From: an uncultured Collinsella sp.
GTDB taxonomy: Bacteria > Actinomycetota > Coriobacteriia > Coriobacteriales > Coriobacteriaceae
Length of the DNA: 64,000 nucleotides
Assembly: GCA_900755685.1 (NCBI GenBank)
Contig: CAAEHI010000044.1
Span: forward strand, 1 to 64,000
Direction of reading: 5' to 3'
Of the stretch, positions 7,183 through 15,484 are shown in pieces (position 1 is the first letter of the stretch; each line of letters starts with the position of its first letter). The notes beneath the pieces are model-generated. The model did not search any database. It was not told the origin of the DNA and was given only the letters and a program-made list of their open reading frames with translations. The position numbers and the translations under genes are program-made.

Positions 7183-8484
7183 ATGGATCAAACGCAGATG
7201 AGCAATAGCGCTCCCCTGCCCATGCAAGCCACTCCCCAACCGGAGCAAATGACCGTTTCACCTGCACAAAAACCCCTAGTAACCATTGTGCACGCATCGG
7301 TTGGATCGGGCCACAAAGCCGCCGCCAACGCGATTGCACAAGCATTTGATCTTATCCGCGGCACCAAGGGAATCCCTGAGGATATTGAAATTGAAGTGCT
7401 CGATATCCTTGATTTTGGACGTATTAAATTCGACGGCAATAAGACCGCGGCTTCTTTTACGGGAGCCACACGCCCCATTTACGACCTGACCTGGCGATAT
7501 ACGCTTACAGGACATCTTCTCTGGGGTGGCGGCACAGCATGGTCACGAATTATGTTCCCCGCCTTCAATGAATATGTCCGCGCCCGCAGGCCCATGGCCG
7601 TGGTTGCAACACACATTACGGCAGCTAATGTTGCTGTGGGCGCCCGCGTCATCACGGGTATCGATTACCCGGTCATCTGCGTGCCAACAGACTATGAAGT
7701 CGAAGGCTTTTGGCCCCACAAGGACACCGATCTGTTCTGCGTAGCCAACGAATTTATGGCCGAGACACTTCGCCCCCGTAAAGTTCCCGAGACCAAAATC
7801 CGCATTACAGGCATCCCCATTCGCGCCGGGTTTGATACGGACTACAATCGCGAGGAAGAACTCGAGAAGTTCAATCTCCCCGCTGACAAGACCGTTGTGT
7901 TGGTGATGGCCGGTGCCAGTTTGCCTCAACCGTACGTTCGCTTTCGCGCGGAGATGGACCGCACACTCCCCTTCCTGCGCAGCTTCGAGGACATGCACTT
8001 TGTCTTTTTGCCGGGCAAGGATGAGGAATACGCCACCCGCCTCAAGACGCTCTTCGACGCCATGAAGCTCGAAAACGTCACGGTTCTGGACTACGTGGAC
8101 GACATGGCGGCCCTCATGCACGGCTGCGACCTGGCAATCCTCAAATCGGGCGGACTCACGGTCACCGAGTGCCTATGCGCACATCTGCCGATGATCCTGC
8201 TGGGCAAATCATACGGTCAAGAAAAGGCCAACACCACGATGCTCACCGGCATGGGCGCCAGCATGCACGTCACCACCGCACGAGAACTCATCGTGACGTT
8301 GCGCCATCTCCACAATCATCCCGAATCGCTCAAAGCACTGCTCATCAATGGCGAAGTCCTGCGCCGCCCCCACGCAGCCGAAGACATAGCCATCGCCACC
8401 ATGGAGCTCGTAGGCAAACCCCAAAAGCGCAAACGAGCCTTCTGCCGCTTCTACTGGGGCGGAAAACCTGCTCATATCCGCTAG
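7183..8484 (+). CDS. MGDG-synthase/UgtP-type processive glycosyltransferase
   Basis: The 433-residue product belongs to the MGDG-synthase-like glycosyltransferases (GT28). HASVGSGHKAAANAIAQAF is the N-terminal acceptor-domain motif, and the C-terminal GT-B half has KSGGLTVTECLCAHLPMILLGKSYGQEKAN, the sugar-nucleotide site. Relatives such as UgtP/YpfP glycosylate diacylglycerol to make membrane glycolipids and lipoteichoic acid anchors; the sugar and acceptor here are not determined. ATG 7183 follows GGGGAGTT and is preferred over 7054, which lies inside the trxB leader. The last about 20 residues are basic (KRKRAFCRFYWGGK), consistent with peripheral membrane binding. A palindromic element begins 14 bases after its stop. 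Confidence 0.85.
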   Translation: MDQTQMSNSAPLPMQATPQPEQMTVSPAQKPLVTIVHASVGSGHKAAANAIAQAFDLIRGTKGIPEDIEIEVLDILDFGRIKFDGNKTAASFTGATRPIYDLTWRYTLTGHLLWGGGTAWSRIMFPAFNEYVRARRPMAVVATHITAANVAVGARVITGIDYPVICVPTDYEVEGFWPHKDTDLFCVANEFMAETLRPRKVPETKIRITGIPIRAGFDTDYNREEELEKFNLPADKTVVLVMAGASLPQPYVRFRAEMDRTLPFLRSFEDMHFVFLPGKDEEYATRLKTLFDAMKLENVTVLDYVDDMAALMHGCDLAILKSGGLTVTECLCAHLPMILLGKSYGQEKANTTMLTGMGASMHVTTARELIVTLRHLHNHPESLKALLINGEVLRRPHAAEDIAIATMELVGKPQKRKRAFCRFYWGGKPAHIR

Positions 8485-8497
8485 CACCGGACTGTCC

Positions 8498-8610
8498 GCC
8501 GTGGCGCAGGCCGCCCACACATATCATTCCATGCTCAAACATTCTCGCTTCGCTTCGCTCGCTGCGAAACTGCGCGTGGAACGATATGTGTGGGCGGCCT
8601 GCGCCACGGC
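8498..8610 (+). repeat. palindromic element, family 1, copy 1
   Basis: Arms at 8498-8531 and 8577-8610 pair at 33 of 34 positions around a 45-base core (8532-8576) that starts TGCTCAAACATTCTCGC and ends GCTGCGAAACTGCGCG. Copy 2 (8810-8913, opposite strand) has nearly the same core and inner boundary (ATATCAT-CC / GG-ACGATAT, with the same single A-C mismatch), but its outer arms are entirely different and still self-complementary. It begins 14 bases after the glycosyltransferase stop, so it would be transcribed as a 3' end structure. Function unknown. Confidence 0.85.
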
Positions 8611-8684
8611 TATACGTACGCACTAGCAGCCATATCGGTTACCCTACTAAAAGCAGCGAAGGGAAACTCGAAAACAAAAAATCA

Positions 8685-8735
8685 AAGTAATCCGATCTGA
8701 CAAAGGAGCCGTCTCTTTGTCAGATCGGATTACTT
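8685..8735. terminator. bidirectional terminator between the glycosyltransferase gene and dut
   Basis: Perfect 21-base arms (8685-8705, 8715-8735) with a 9-base loop lie midway between the two palindromic elements. No gene was found in the surrounding spacer 8485-8948. Confidence 0.8.
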
Positions 8736-8809
8736 GTTAGACACAGCTTCTAGATACAGCATTAGGCTTCAGATGGGAAGCCATAACCGATTGCGAGCAT
8801 GTAAACGTA

Positions 8810-8913
8810 GCTCGCCCCTGGGATGCCCCTATATATCGTCCCGCGCGCAGTTTCGCAGCGCAGCGAGAATGTTTGAGCACGGGATGATATATAGGGGCAT
8901 CCCAGGGGCGAGC
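8810..8913 (-). repeat. palindromic element, family 1, copy 2
   Basis: Arms at 8810-8843 and 8880-8913 pair at 33 of 34 positions around a 36-base core (8844-8879). Read on the minus strand the core begins TGCTCAAACATTCTCGC and ends GCTGCGAAACTGCGCG, as in copy 1 but 9 bases shorter in the middle. It lies 36 bases after the dut stop, in the same orientation relative to dut as copy 1 is to the glycosyltransferase gene. Confidence 0.85.
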
Positions 8914-8948
8914 GGACATTACGACACTCCGTTCAACGAAGCAAAAGA

Positions 8949-9392
8949 CTAAGCGACGCCGCTGGAGCCGAAGCCTCCGTTGCCTCGGTCGGTTTTGTCT
9001 AGCTCGTCTACCTCTATGAGGTTGACCGTGGGGACTTCTTGGATGACGAGTTGGGCTATGCGGTCGCCTTTGTTGATTTTGATGTTGTTGGAGGGATCCA
9101 GGTTGATGAGGATAACCTTGAGTTCTCCTCGGTAGTGGGCGTCGATGAGGCCCGGCGTATTGACTATAGACAGGCCCTGCTTGATGGCCAAGCCGCTGCG
9201 GGGCTGGACAAAGCCGGCGTAGCCGTCGGGCAGGGCGATGGCCAGCCCGGTAGAGACCAGACGACGTTCGAAGGGCTTCAGGACGCAGTCCTCGTTGGAG
9301 CGCAGATCCAAGCCGGCATCGGTGGGATGGGCGTATTTGGGAAGCTCGACGGTGGGGTCGAGACGCTTTATGTTGACGGTAATGTTGGACAT
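8949..9392 (-). CDS. dut: deoxyuridine 5'-triphosphate nucleotidohydrolase
   Basis: This 147-residue trimeric dUTPase hydrolyses dUTP to dUMP and pyrophosphate, keeping uracil out of DNA. All five family motifs are seen: PTDAGLDLRS, PRSGLAIKQG, the uracil hairpin NTPGLIDAHYRGELKVILIN with its catalytic Asp, DRIAQLVI, and the C-terminal arm GNGGFGSSG. The ribosome site AGGTGA overlaps the end of nrdR, whose stop is 4 bases upstream, so the two are co-transcribed and link nucleotide reduction control to pool cleaning. Confidence 0.97.
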   Translation of the reverse strand: MSNITVNIKRLDPTVELPKYAHPTDAGLDLRSNEDCVLKPFERRLVSTGLAIALPDGYAGFVQPRSGLAIKQGLSIVNTPGLIDAHYRGELKVILINLDPSNNIKINKGDRIAQLVIQEVPTVNLIEVDELDKTDRGNGGFGSSGVA

Positions 9393-9396
9393 GGAA

Positions 9397-9840
9397 TCAC
9401 CTTAGCTTGTCGAGCTCTTGCAGAAACTCATCGACGTCTTTGAAATCGCGGTAGACCGAGGCAAAGCGGATGTACGCCACCTTGTCGATCTTGGCCAAGC
9501 GTTTGAGTACCATGTCACCCAACTCATGCGACGTGACGGCCGTCAGCGTGCGAGAGCGCAGCTCGACCTCGATGTCGTCGATAATCTCATTGAGCTTCTT
9601 AGTGTCGATATCACGCTTGATGGTGGCGCGCATCAAGCCGACGAGCAGCTTATTGCGATCGAACCGCTGCTTGGTTCCGTCCGACTTAATGACCTCAATT
9701 GGGTCTTCGCATCGCTCGAACGTTGTAAAGCGGTAGTTACACGAGCAACATTCGCGACGGCGCTTAATGGTGTTATTTGACTCCTGCATACGGGAATCAA
9801 CGACGCGGGTATGTGCCTTGCCGCATTTGGGACAGCGCAT
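9397..9840 (-). CDS. nrdR: ribonucleotide reductase repressor NrdR
   Basis: This 147-residue regulator has an N-terminal zinc ribbon (CPKC ... CCSC within about residues 3-34, followed by YRFTTFE) and an ATP-cone domain (about 49-139) that senses ATP/dATP. NrdR represses ribonucleotide reductase genes when dATP is high. Its targets, NrdR boxes, were not found in this window. Neighbours match the mycobacterial nrdR (Rv2718c), LysM protein (Rv2719c) and lexA (Rv2720) order. Confidence 0.97.
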   Translation of the reverse strand: MRCPKCGKAHTRVVDSRMQESNNTIKRRRECCSCNYRFTTFERCEDPIEVIKSDGTKQRFDRNKLLVGLMRATIKRDIDTKKLNEIIDDIEVELRSRTLTAVTSHELGDMVLKRLAKIDKVAYIRFASVYRDFKDVDEFLQELDKLR

Positions 9841-9891
9841 GGTACCTCCTCTTAAACGATAACAAGGGTACCATGTGCAGCGCGATAATGA

Positions 9892-10344
9892 TTACGAACG
9901 AGCAGGAACCTTAAGATGCGCACCGGCGGCGAGCGAACCATGCTCCAGATGATTGACGTTACGGATCATGTCGGAAGTCTCTTGCGTGGAAAGGCCTTCG
10001 ATTGGATATTCCTCGGCAAGCGACCAAAGAGAATCACCAGGCTGAACGCGAATGGTCTCGTAGGTAACGTTGGAAACGGACTCGGCATACGCGGCGTGAC
10101 GAGCGCTAAAGACCGACGTAGCGAGGACAAAGAAGAGCGTAAGCGCAACGGCAACGGCGACAATCGTCGGAACCTTCAGGGCAACGCGGGCCGGCACAAC
10201 TGCAGCCTGCTGATTGCGAGCAGGCTTTACGGTCAAAGGCTGAAAGCCGGAGCGGCCACCCTGAACAACCGTAAAAGTGGGTTCAGCAGGCGTCACGAGC
10301 TTAAGGGCGAGGTTTCCCTGGACCATATTCGTTGCGTTCATCAT
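9892..10344 (-). CDS. LysM-domain membrane protein, YneA/Rv2719c-like SOS division inhibitor
   Basis: The 150-residue protein has a basic cytoplasmic tail (residues 1-52), one membrane segment (VPTIVAVAVALTLFFVLATSVF, about 53-75) and a C-terminal LysM domain (about 96-148: IRVQPGDSLWSLAEEYPIEG ... HLKVPARS) that should lie outside and bind peptidoglycan. Bacillus YneA, Corynebacterium DivS and Rv2719c share this position beside lexA and suppress division during DNA damage; the same role is inferred here. GAGAGGAG precedes the tandem ATG at 10344. LexA boxes between it and lexA imply SOS induction. Confidence 0.8.
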   Translation of the reverse strand: MMNATNMVQGNLALKLVTPAEPTFTVVQGGRSGFQPLTVKPARNQQAAVVPARVALKVPTIVAVAVALTLFFVLATSVFSARHAAYAESVSNVTYETIRVQPGDSLWSLAEEYPIEGLSTQETSDMIRNVNHLEHGSLAAGAHLKVPARS

Positions 10345-10412
10345 GTTCTCCTCTCGCGTGTTTTGCTGAGAACAGTTTTATCAAGCCGCGCGGACAAAAA
10401 TATCTGGCGCGA

Positions 10413-10424
10413 GAACGAATGTTC
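10413..10424. promoter_or_regulatory. LexA box 1
   Basis: GAACGAATGTTC is a perfect GAAC-N4-GTTC palindrome about 70 bases upstream of the LysM gene start. Confidence 0.8.
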
Positions 10425-10440
10425 GGTTATTATTATCTTA

Positions 10441-10452
10441 GAACAGTTGTTC
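10441..10452. promoter_or_regulatory. LexA box 2
   Basis: GAACAGTTGTTC is a perfect GAAC-N4-GTTC palindrome, 28 bases from box 1. Confidence 0.85.
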
Positions 10453-10468
10453 CTGTCAAGCAAAATTC

Positions 10469-10480
10469 GAACAGTTGTTT
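10469..10480. promoter_or_regulatory. LexA box 3
   Basis: GAACAGTTGTTT matches the box with one change in the last base. It lies 28 bases from box 2, close to the lexA ribosome site, where bound LexA would block its own gene. Confidence 0.75.
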
Positions 10481-10504
10481 GACACGGGTAGAGAGGATGC
10501 CCTG

Positions 10505-11149
10505 ATGGCTCGCAAAATTACCAAGCGTCAGCAGCAAATTTACGACTTCATCAAGGAATATCAGCAGGAGAAGGGTTATCCGCCCAGCGTGCGCGAGATG
10601 GCTTCTGCCGTGGGCCTTTCCTCCCCCAGCACCGTGCACGCCCATCTATCTGCTCTGGAGGCGCGCGGGCTACTCAAGCGCGATGCCACCAAACCGCGCG
10701 CCCTGGAACTCTTTAACGAGGACGGTTCCTCTGTCTCAATTTCTAAATCTGACGAGCCCACCGCACCTCGCGGAACGGTCTCGCTACCGCTCGTTGGTCG
10801 CGTCGCGGCTGGGATTCCCATTCTGGCCGAGCAGAATATCGAAGACACTTTTACTATCCCGACCGAAATCGCCACTGATCAGGGTTCCTTTATCCTTGAG
10901 GTGCATGGGAGCTCAATGATCAATGTCGGCATCTTCAATGGCGATTACATCATCGTCCGTGAACAAAAGAGTGCCATGAACGGCGAAATTGTCGTGGCCA
11001 TGATTGATGGTTCAGCGACCGTCAAGACGTTCTACAAGGAGCAGGGACGCGTACGCCTGCAGCCCGAGAATGACACCATGGAGCCTATCTATGCAACGAA
11101 TCCCGTTATCTTGGGCAAAGTCGTCGGCTTGATGCGCCAGTTCTCGTAA
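10505..11149 (+). CDS. lexA: SOS repressor LexA
   Basis: This 214-residue repressor has an N-terminal winged helix (residues 1-65: KITKRQQQIYDFIKEYQQEKGYPPSVREMA) and a C-terminal self-cleavage domain. The cleavage bond is Ala102-Gly103 (RVAAGIP), with the catalytic dyad Ser137 (HGSSMIN) and Lys174 (ATVKTFY). RecA filaments on single-stranded DNA trigger the cleavage. ATG 10505 follows GAGAGGATG; a start at 10475 would lie inside the third LexA box. Three boxes upstream imply autoregulation, and a matching box lies in the recA promoter. Confidence 0.97.
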   Translation: MARKITKRQQQIYDFIKEYQQEKGYPPSVREMASAVGLSSPSTVHAHLSALEARGLLKRDATKPRALELFNEDGSSVSISKSDEPTAPRGTVSLPLVGRVAAGIPILAEQNIEDTFTIPTEIATDQGSFILEVHGSSMINVGIFNGDYIIVREQKSAMNGEIVVAMIDGSATVKTFYKEQGRVRLQPENDTMEPIYATNPVILGKVVGLMRQFS

Positions 11150-11853
11150 TGCAAAAACGCATCACTATCTTTGATACCGTCCGCGGGTTTACGATGATTT
11201 CAATGGCAGGTTTTCACGCTTGCTACGATCTCGCCTACCTGTACGGTTGGGATATGCCCTGGTTTACCCAGACCGTCTTTCAAGACATCTGGCGCGCCAG
11301 CATCAGCTGGGTATTCTTGTTTATCGCGGGTTGGATGTGCACTCTTTCGCGCAACAATATCAAACGTGCCGCCAAATACGCCTTAGCAGCACTCGTCGTC
11401 TGGTTGGCAACAACACTTGTCTCAGTCGACGATTCGGTTAATTTTGGCATCATCTACTGTATGGCCGCATGTACCGGCATCGTAGCGTTGACCAATCCCG
11501 TCCTTAAGAAGATTTCGGCGAGATGGGGCGTGTCCCTATGCCTTGTGTTGTTCGCCCTCACCTGGAGCATCCCCAAAACGACCTACCCTGTCCCATACCT
11601 GGCGTGGCTAGGATTTCCGAGCCCTGGATTTATCTCAGGTGATTACTACCCCATCATCCCGTTTATCTTTATGTATCTTGCAGGATACTTCGCCGCACAC
11701 ATAGCGAAGGGAATCGATAAGACCGTCCCTAGCTGGGCCTACGCGAATCCCATCCCGGCGCTCGCCAGCCTTGGACGTCATGCACTCCCCTTTTATCTGC
11801 TGCATCAGCCCATCATTCTGGGCATTTTGGAGCTCGTCTACTCGGTGCGATAA
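11149..11853 (+). CDS. DUF1624 membrane protein (acyltransferase-like)
   Basis: The 234-residue product is predicted to have about six or seven membrane segments and fits the DUF1624 family, related to heparan-alpha-glucosaminide N-acetyltransferases. It opens with RITIFDTVRGFTMISMAGFHACYDLAYL and holds the conserved FLFIAGW segment and a late FYLLHQPIILGIL segment. An acyl transfer role is suggested by family only. Its ATG overlaps the lexA stop by one base, so it is probably translationally coupled and SOS-linked. Its 3' end overlaps that of hflX by 16 bases. Confidence 0.7.
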   Translation: MQKRITIFDTVRGFTMISMAGFHACYDLAYLYGWDMPWFTQTVFQDIWRASISWVFLFIAGWMCTLSRNNIKRAAKYALAALVVWLATTLVSVDDSVNFGIIYCMAACTGIVALTNPVLKKISARWGVSLCLVLFALTWSIPKTTYPVPYLAWLGFPSPGFISGDYYPIIPFIFMYLAGYFAAHIAKGIDKTVPSWAYANPIPALASLGRHALPFYLLHQPIILGILELVYSVR

Positions 11854-13127
11854 CGCTCGAGCCGCGGCGCGATACGGGCCGGCAGCTTCGCCACAATACG
11901 AACGCCGTCCTCAAGATATTCCTCGTGCAAAAGGGTTCCCTGCTCATGCACCAGCGTGATGAGGGCGCCCTCGCGATACGGGATATCAGCAGAAAGCAAC
12001 ACATCGGTAGCAGCCGCCTCACGAGCAATACGGTCGACGAGATCGTCGAGTCCCTCGCCCGTCTGGGCCGAGAACAGCACGGCCTCTGGATAGCGACGAC
12101 GGAAGCTCAATCGATCAACGCTATCGAGAAGATCGATTTTATTGAATACGGTAAGCGTTAAACGCTCTCCGGCGCCGATCTCATCAAGCACGCGGTCAAC
12201 AGCCTCCAGCTGCCGTTCATAATCCTCGTCAGACGCATCTACGACTTTGAGAATTAAATCGGCACCCAACACCTCGGACAGCGTCGATCTAAAGGCATCG
12301 ACCAAACCATGCGGTAGCTTTTGAATAAAGCCGACGGTATCGGTAATCGTCATGCCGCGACCGCCGGGCAGGCGATACGAACGCGTCGTCGGGTCGAGCG
12401 TAGCAAACAGCTTGTCCTGCGAAAGTACCGTAGAGCCGGTCAGGCGATTGAGCAACGTCGATTTACCGGCATTGGTATAACCGGCTAACGCGACGCGAAA
12501 CGCCGGTGACTCAATGCGGCTCTTGGACTGGACATCGCGACGCTGTTCAACCTGCTTAAGCTCACGACGAAGCGCGGCAATCTTGTTGCGAATCAAGCGA
12601 CGGTCGACCTCGAGCTGACTTTCACCCTGTCCAAAGCGTGAGCCGATGCCACCGCGCGTCTGCTCCTTGGCAAGATGGCTCCACATGCCGCGCAGGCGAG
12701 GTAACAGATATTGAAGCTGTGCCAGCTGTACCTGCAGGCGTCCCTCACGCGTCTGAGCATGCAGGCCAAAGATATCCAGGATCAGTGCTGTACGATCGAT
12801 AATTTTTACCGGCTCGCCCACGGCCTTCTCCAAATAAGATTGTTGCGAAGGCGTAAGGTCATCGTCAAAAATAACGACATCGGCATCCATGCGATGCACC
12901 AGGCCGCACAACTCTTCAACCTTACCGGAACCGATAAACGATTTAGGATATGGCTTTACCAAACGCTGTGACAAACGCGCCACGCACTGGGCACCAGCCG
13001 TGTGGGCAAGACGCTCCAGCTCATCGAGCGAGCGATCGAGCGGCCATGCATTGTCGCGCCATTCAACACCAACCAAAATGGCACGCTCGGGCTCGGGTGC
13101 CGTGGGAACAAGGGGAAAACGGGCCAT
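11838..13127 (-). CDS. hflX: ribosome-associated GTPase HflX
   Basis: This 429-residue GTPase binds the large ribosomal subunit and can split stalled ribosomes. Residues 1-200 are the HflX N-terminal domain with a coiled coil (about 150-195, RRLIRNKIAALRRELKQVEQRR); the G domain follows with GYTNAGKSTLLNRL (G1), DTVGFIQKLP (G3) and FNKIDL (G4). Its start overlaps the miaA stop in TAATG. The miaA-hflX order is the familiar one, though no hfq gene is present. Confidence 0.95.
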   Translation of the reverse strand: MARFPLVPTAPEPERAILVGVEWRDNAWPLDRSLDELERLAHTAGAQCVARLSQRLVKPYPKSFIGSGKVEELCGLVHRMDADVVIFDDDLTPSQQSYLEKAVGEPVKIIDRTALILDIFGLHAQTREGRLQVQLAQLQYLLPRLRGMWSHLAKEQTRGGIGSRFGQGESQLEVDRRLIRNKIAALRRELKQVEQRRDVQSKSRIESPAFRVALAGYTNAGKSTLLNRLTGSTVLSQDKLFATLDPTTRSYRLPGGRGMTITDTVGFIQKLPHGLVDAFRSTLSEVLGADLILKVVDASDEDYERQLEAVDRVLDEIGAGERLTLTVFNKIDLLDSVDRLSFRRRYPEAVLFSAQTGEGLDDLVDRIAREAAATDVLLSADIPYREGALITLVHEQGTLLHEEYLEDGVRIVAKLPARIAPRLERYRTE

Positions 13128-14065
13128 TAGACAGCCTCAATACGATGCAGGATATCCTCAACGACCTCATCGATCGTAAATTCATCCATATCAAACCACA
13201 CGATGCGATCATCGCGTTTAAACCACGAAAGCTGACGTTTGGCATAGCGACGCGAACGCATCTTGATGAGTTCGCGAGCCTCATCCATAAAAATCACGCC
13301 ATTGAAAGCATCGATGATCTCTTTATAGCCAATTGCCTGCATCGAAGTCAGGGCATCTCCCAGCCCCTGGTCCATAAGACCGCGAACCTCATCAACAAGA
13401 CCCTGCTCAAACATAAGATCGACGCGCAGGTTAATGCGCTCATAGAGCACCTCGCGATTACGCGTCAGACCAAACCACAGAGCGTGATAATGCTCGCGCG
13501 GAACACTAAACTGCGACTTTTGCTGCGCATAGGAGACGCCATCATCGTGCATTTCGAGCGCACGAATCACGCGGCGAACATTATGGGGGTGGATGACCGC
13601 AGCGGACTCGGGGTCACGCTCGGCAAGCAGGGCATGCAGTTCTTCCTCGCCAATACGCTCGGCAAGCTCCTGATAGCCCACACGGCGATCGTCCTCAAGT
13701 TCACCCGAGGGAAAGTCCATCTCATCGAGGGCGGCCTTGAGATACAGCCCCGTACCCCCGCAAAACACCGGTAGGCGGCCCTCGCCAAGCAAGCGCTCAA
13801 CATGCGCGCGAGCGTCAACCTGATAAAGCGCAGCAGAATATGCCACACCCGGCTCTACAATGTCGACGAGACGCAGCGGCGCCGTACACTCATCGGGCGT
13901 CATCTTTGCGGTACCGATGTCCATGCCGCGATAGATTTGCATCGCATCGCACGACAGCACTTCGGACGAAAGACGAGCTGCCAAACGGTCGGCAACATCG
14001 CTCTTACCAACCGCCGTCGGACCGACGATCGCAACGGCGGAAAGACCTGCCCCGGAAGAAACCAT
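13127..14065 (-). CDS. miaA: tRNA dimethylallyltransferase
   Basis: This 312-residue enzyme transfers a dimethylallyl group to N6 of A37 in tRNAs reading UNN codons, the substrate for MiaB. The P-loop GPTAVGKSDVADRLA, the DAMQIYRGMDIGTAKM segment with its catalytic residues and the FCGGTGLYLKA motif are all present. Stop and start codons overlap (TAATG) at both ends, with miaB before and hflX after, implying tight coupling of this trio. Confidence 0.97.
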   Translation of the reverse strand: MVSSGAGLSAVAIVGPTAVGKSDVADRLAARLSSEVLSCDAMQIYRGMDIGTAKMTPDECTAPLRLVDIVEPGVAYSAALYQVDARAHVERLLGEGRLPVFCGGTGLYLKAALDEMDFPSGELEDDRRVGYQELAERIGEEELHALLAERDPESAAVIHPHNVRRVIRALEMHDDGVSYAQQKSQFSVPREHYHALWFGLTRNREVLYERINLRVDLMFEQGLVDEVRGLMDQGLGDALTSMQAIGYKEIIDAFNGVIFMDEARELIKMRSRRYAKRQLSWFKRDDRIVWFDMDEFTIDEVVEDILHRIEAV

Positions 14066-15435
14066 TAGCGCGGCTCGCCCACAACGGAGCCGGACAAATA
14101 CCAGGTCTTGGCAACGTCAACGTCAACATCAACGATCTTGCCAACAAGCTGATCGATGCTGTAACCCTCGGGGATAGGCGCATGCACGGTCTGATTCTTG
14201 GGACTCTTGCCCAGCAGGACCGCGTCGTTCTTTTTACTCGTTCCCTCAATGAGCGCCGGCACCACAGTATGAAGCTCACCCTGGTTATACTCGTGTGCCG
14301 TGGTCTCGATAACCTTAACCAGGCGGTTGAAACGCTCGAGAACAACCTCATGCGGCGTAGGATCGTCAATCTCTGCGGCCGGGGTACCGGCGCGCTTGGA
14401 ATAGATGAAGGTATAGGCCTGGGCATAGCGGACCGTCTCGGCAAGCGAGAGCGTCTGCTCAAAGTCTTCTTCAGTCTCGCCTGGGAAGCCAACGATAATA
14501 TCGGTCGAGAGCGCGATATCGGGCATACGGTTGCGAATGCGATCGACCAGGCCCAAATAGTCCTCACGTGTATAACGGCGATTCATCTCTTTGAGGATCC
14601 GCGTCGAACCTGACTGGACGGCCAGGTGCAGTTGCGGCATAACGGCAGACGTATCGGCCATGGCGTCGATGGTCTCGGGGAGAAGATCCTTGGGATGCGA
14701 AGACGTAAAGAAGATGCGCTCCACACCCGTATCGCCCACGGCACGCAGCAGATCGGCAAAACGCGGCTTGCCAAACAGATCGCGACCATATGAGTTAACG
14801 TTTTGGCCCAGCAGCGTAATCTCACGCACGCCCAGGTGCACCAAACCGGTCACCTCGTCGACAATCTCCTCGAAGGGGCGGCTCTTTTCGCGACCGCGCA
14901 CGTACGGCACGATGCAATAGGTGCAGAAATTATTGCAGCCCGTCATGATGGGCACCCAAGCGTGATACTGGGTTTCGCGATGCCACGGCATGCTCATGGC
15001 ATCCGTATCCTCATGCTCATTGGTGCGGATATGACGCTTGCCGTCAAGGAACGCCTCGGCAATGAGCTCGGCCACATGTGCAATAGAATGCGTGCCAAAG
15101 ATGACATTGACGTTATCGACGTTGGTGAGCAGGCCCTCGCCATCACGCTGTGCGATGCAACCACCAACGGCAACCACGCGGTTGCCCGAAGGCGAAGGCG
15201 GCAGGCTTTTGCAGGAATTGCACTGACCGTACAGGCGAGTATCGGCGGCCTCGCGCACGCAGCATGTCATGAAGACAACAATATCAGCATGCTCGGGATC
15301 GAGCGCCATGAGGCAACCATACGAATCGAGCAGACCGCTCACGCGCTCAGAGTCGTGCTGATTCATCTGGCAGCCAAAGGTGCGGATAAAGTAGGTTTTA
15401 CCGGCAAGAATATCGCGTACGGAACGCTGGTCCAT
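14065..15435 (-). CDS. miaB: tRNA-2-methylthio-N6-dimethylallyladenosine synthase
   Basis: This 456-residue radical-SAM enzyme adds the 2-methylthio group to i6A37 made by MiaA. It has the N-terminal UPF0004 domain (YFIRTFGCQMNQHDSER with the first cluster cysteine), the radical-SAM CNNFCTYCIVPYVRG motif and a C-terminal TRAM domain. Start 15435 leaves 9 bases after AGGA; ATG 15441, two codons upstream, is possible but too close to it. A much longer frame upstream (to 15630) overlaps spoVS and is not protein-like. Confidence 0.96.
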   Translation of the reverse strand: MDQRSVRDILAGKTYFIRTFGCQMNQHDSERVSGLLDSYGCLMALDPEHADIVVFMTCCVREAADTRLYGQCNSCKSLPPSPSGNRVVAVGGCIAQRDGEGLLTNVDNVNVIFGTHSIAHVAELIAEAFLDGKRHIRTNEHEDTDAMSMPWHRETQYHAWVPIMTGCNNFCTYCIVPYVRGREKSRPFEEIVDEVTGLVHLGVREITLLGQNVNSYGRDLFGKPRFADLLRAVGDTGVERIFFTSSHPKDLLPETIDAMADTSAVMPQLHLAVQSGSTRILKEMNRRYTREDYLGLVDRIRNRMPDIALSTDIIVGFPGETEEDFEQTLSLAETVRYAQAYTFIYSKRAGTPAAEIDDPTPHEVVLERFNRLVKVIETTAHEYNQGELHTVVPALIEGTSKKNDAVLLGKSPKNQTVHAPIPEGYSIDQLVGKIVDVDVDVAKTWYLSGSVVGEPR

Positions 15436-15484
15436 GTGCATAAGTCCTAACGATGGAGGGGGGGCGAATCGAGGCAAGCAGAAG

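Noticed and set aside
8498..8913. Insertion sequence or MITE at the dut/glycosyltransferase junction
   Set aside because: The two copies share the core but not their ends, and no transposase or target duplication is visible, so ordinary transposition does not explain them.
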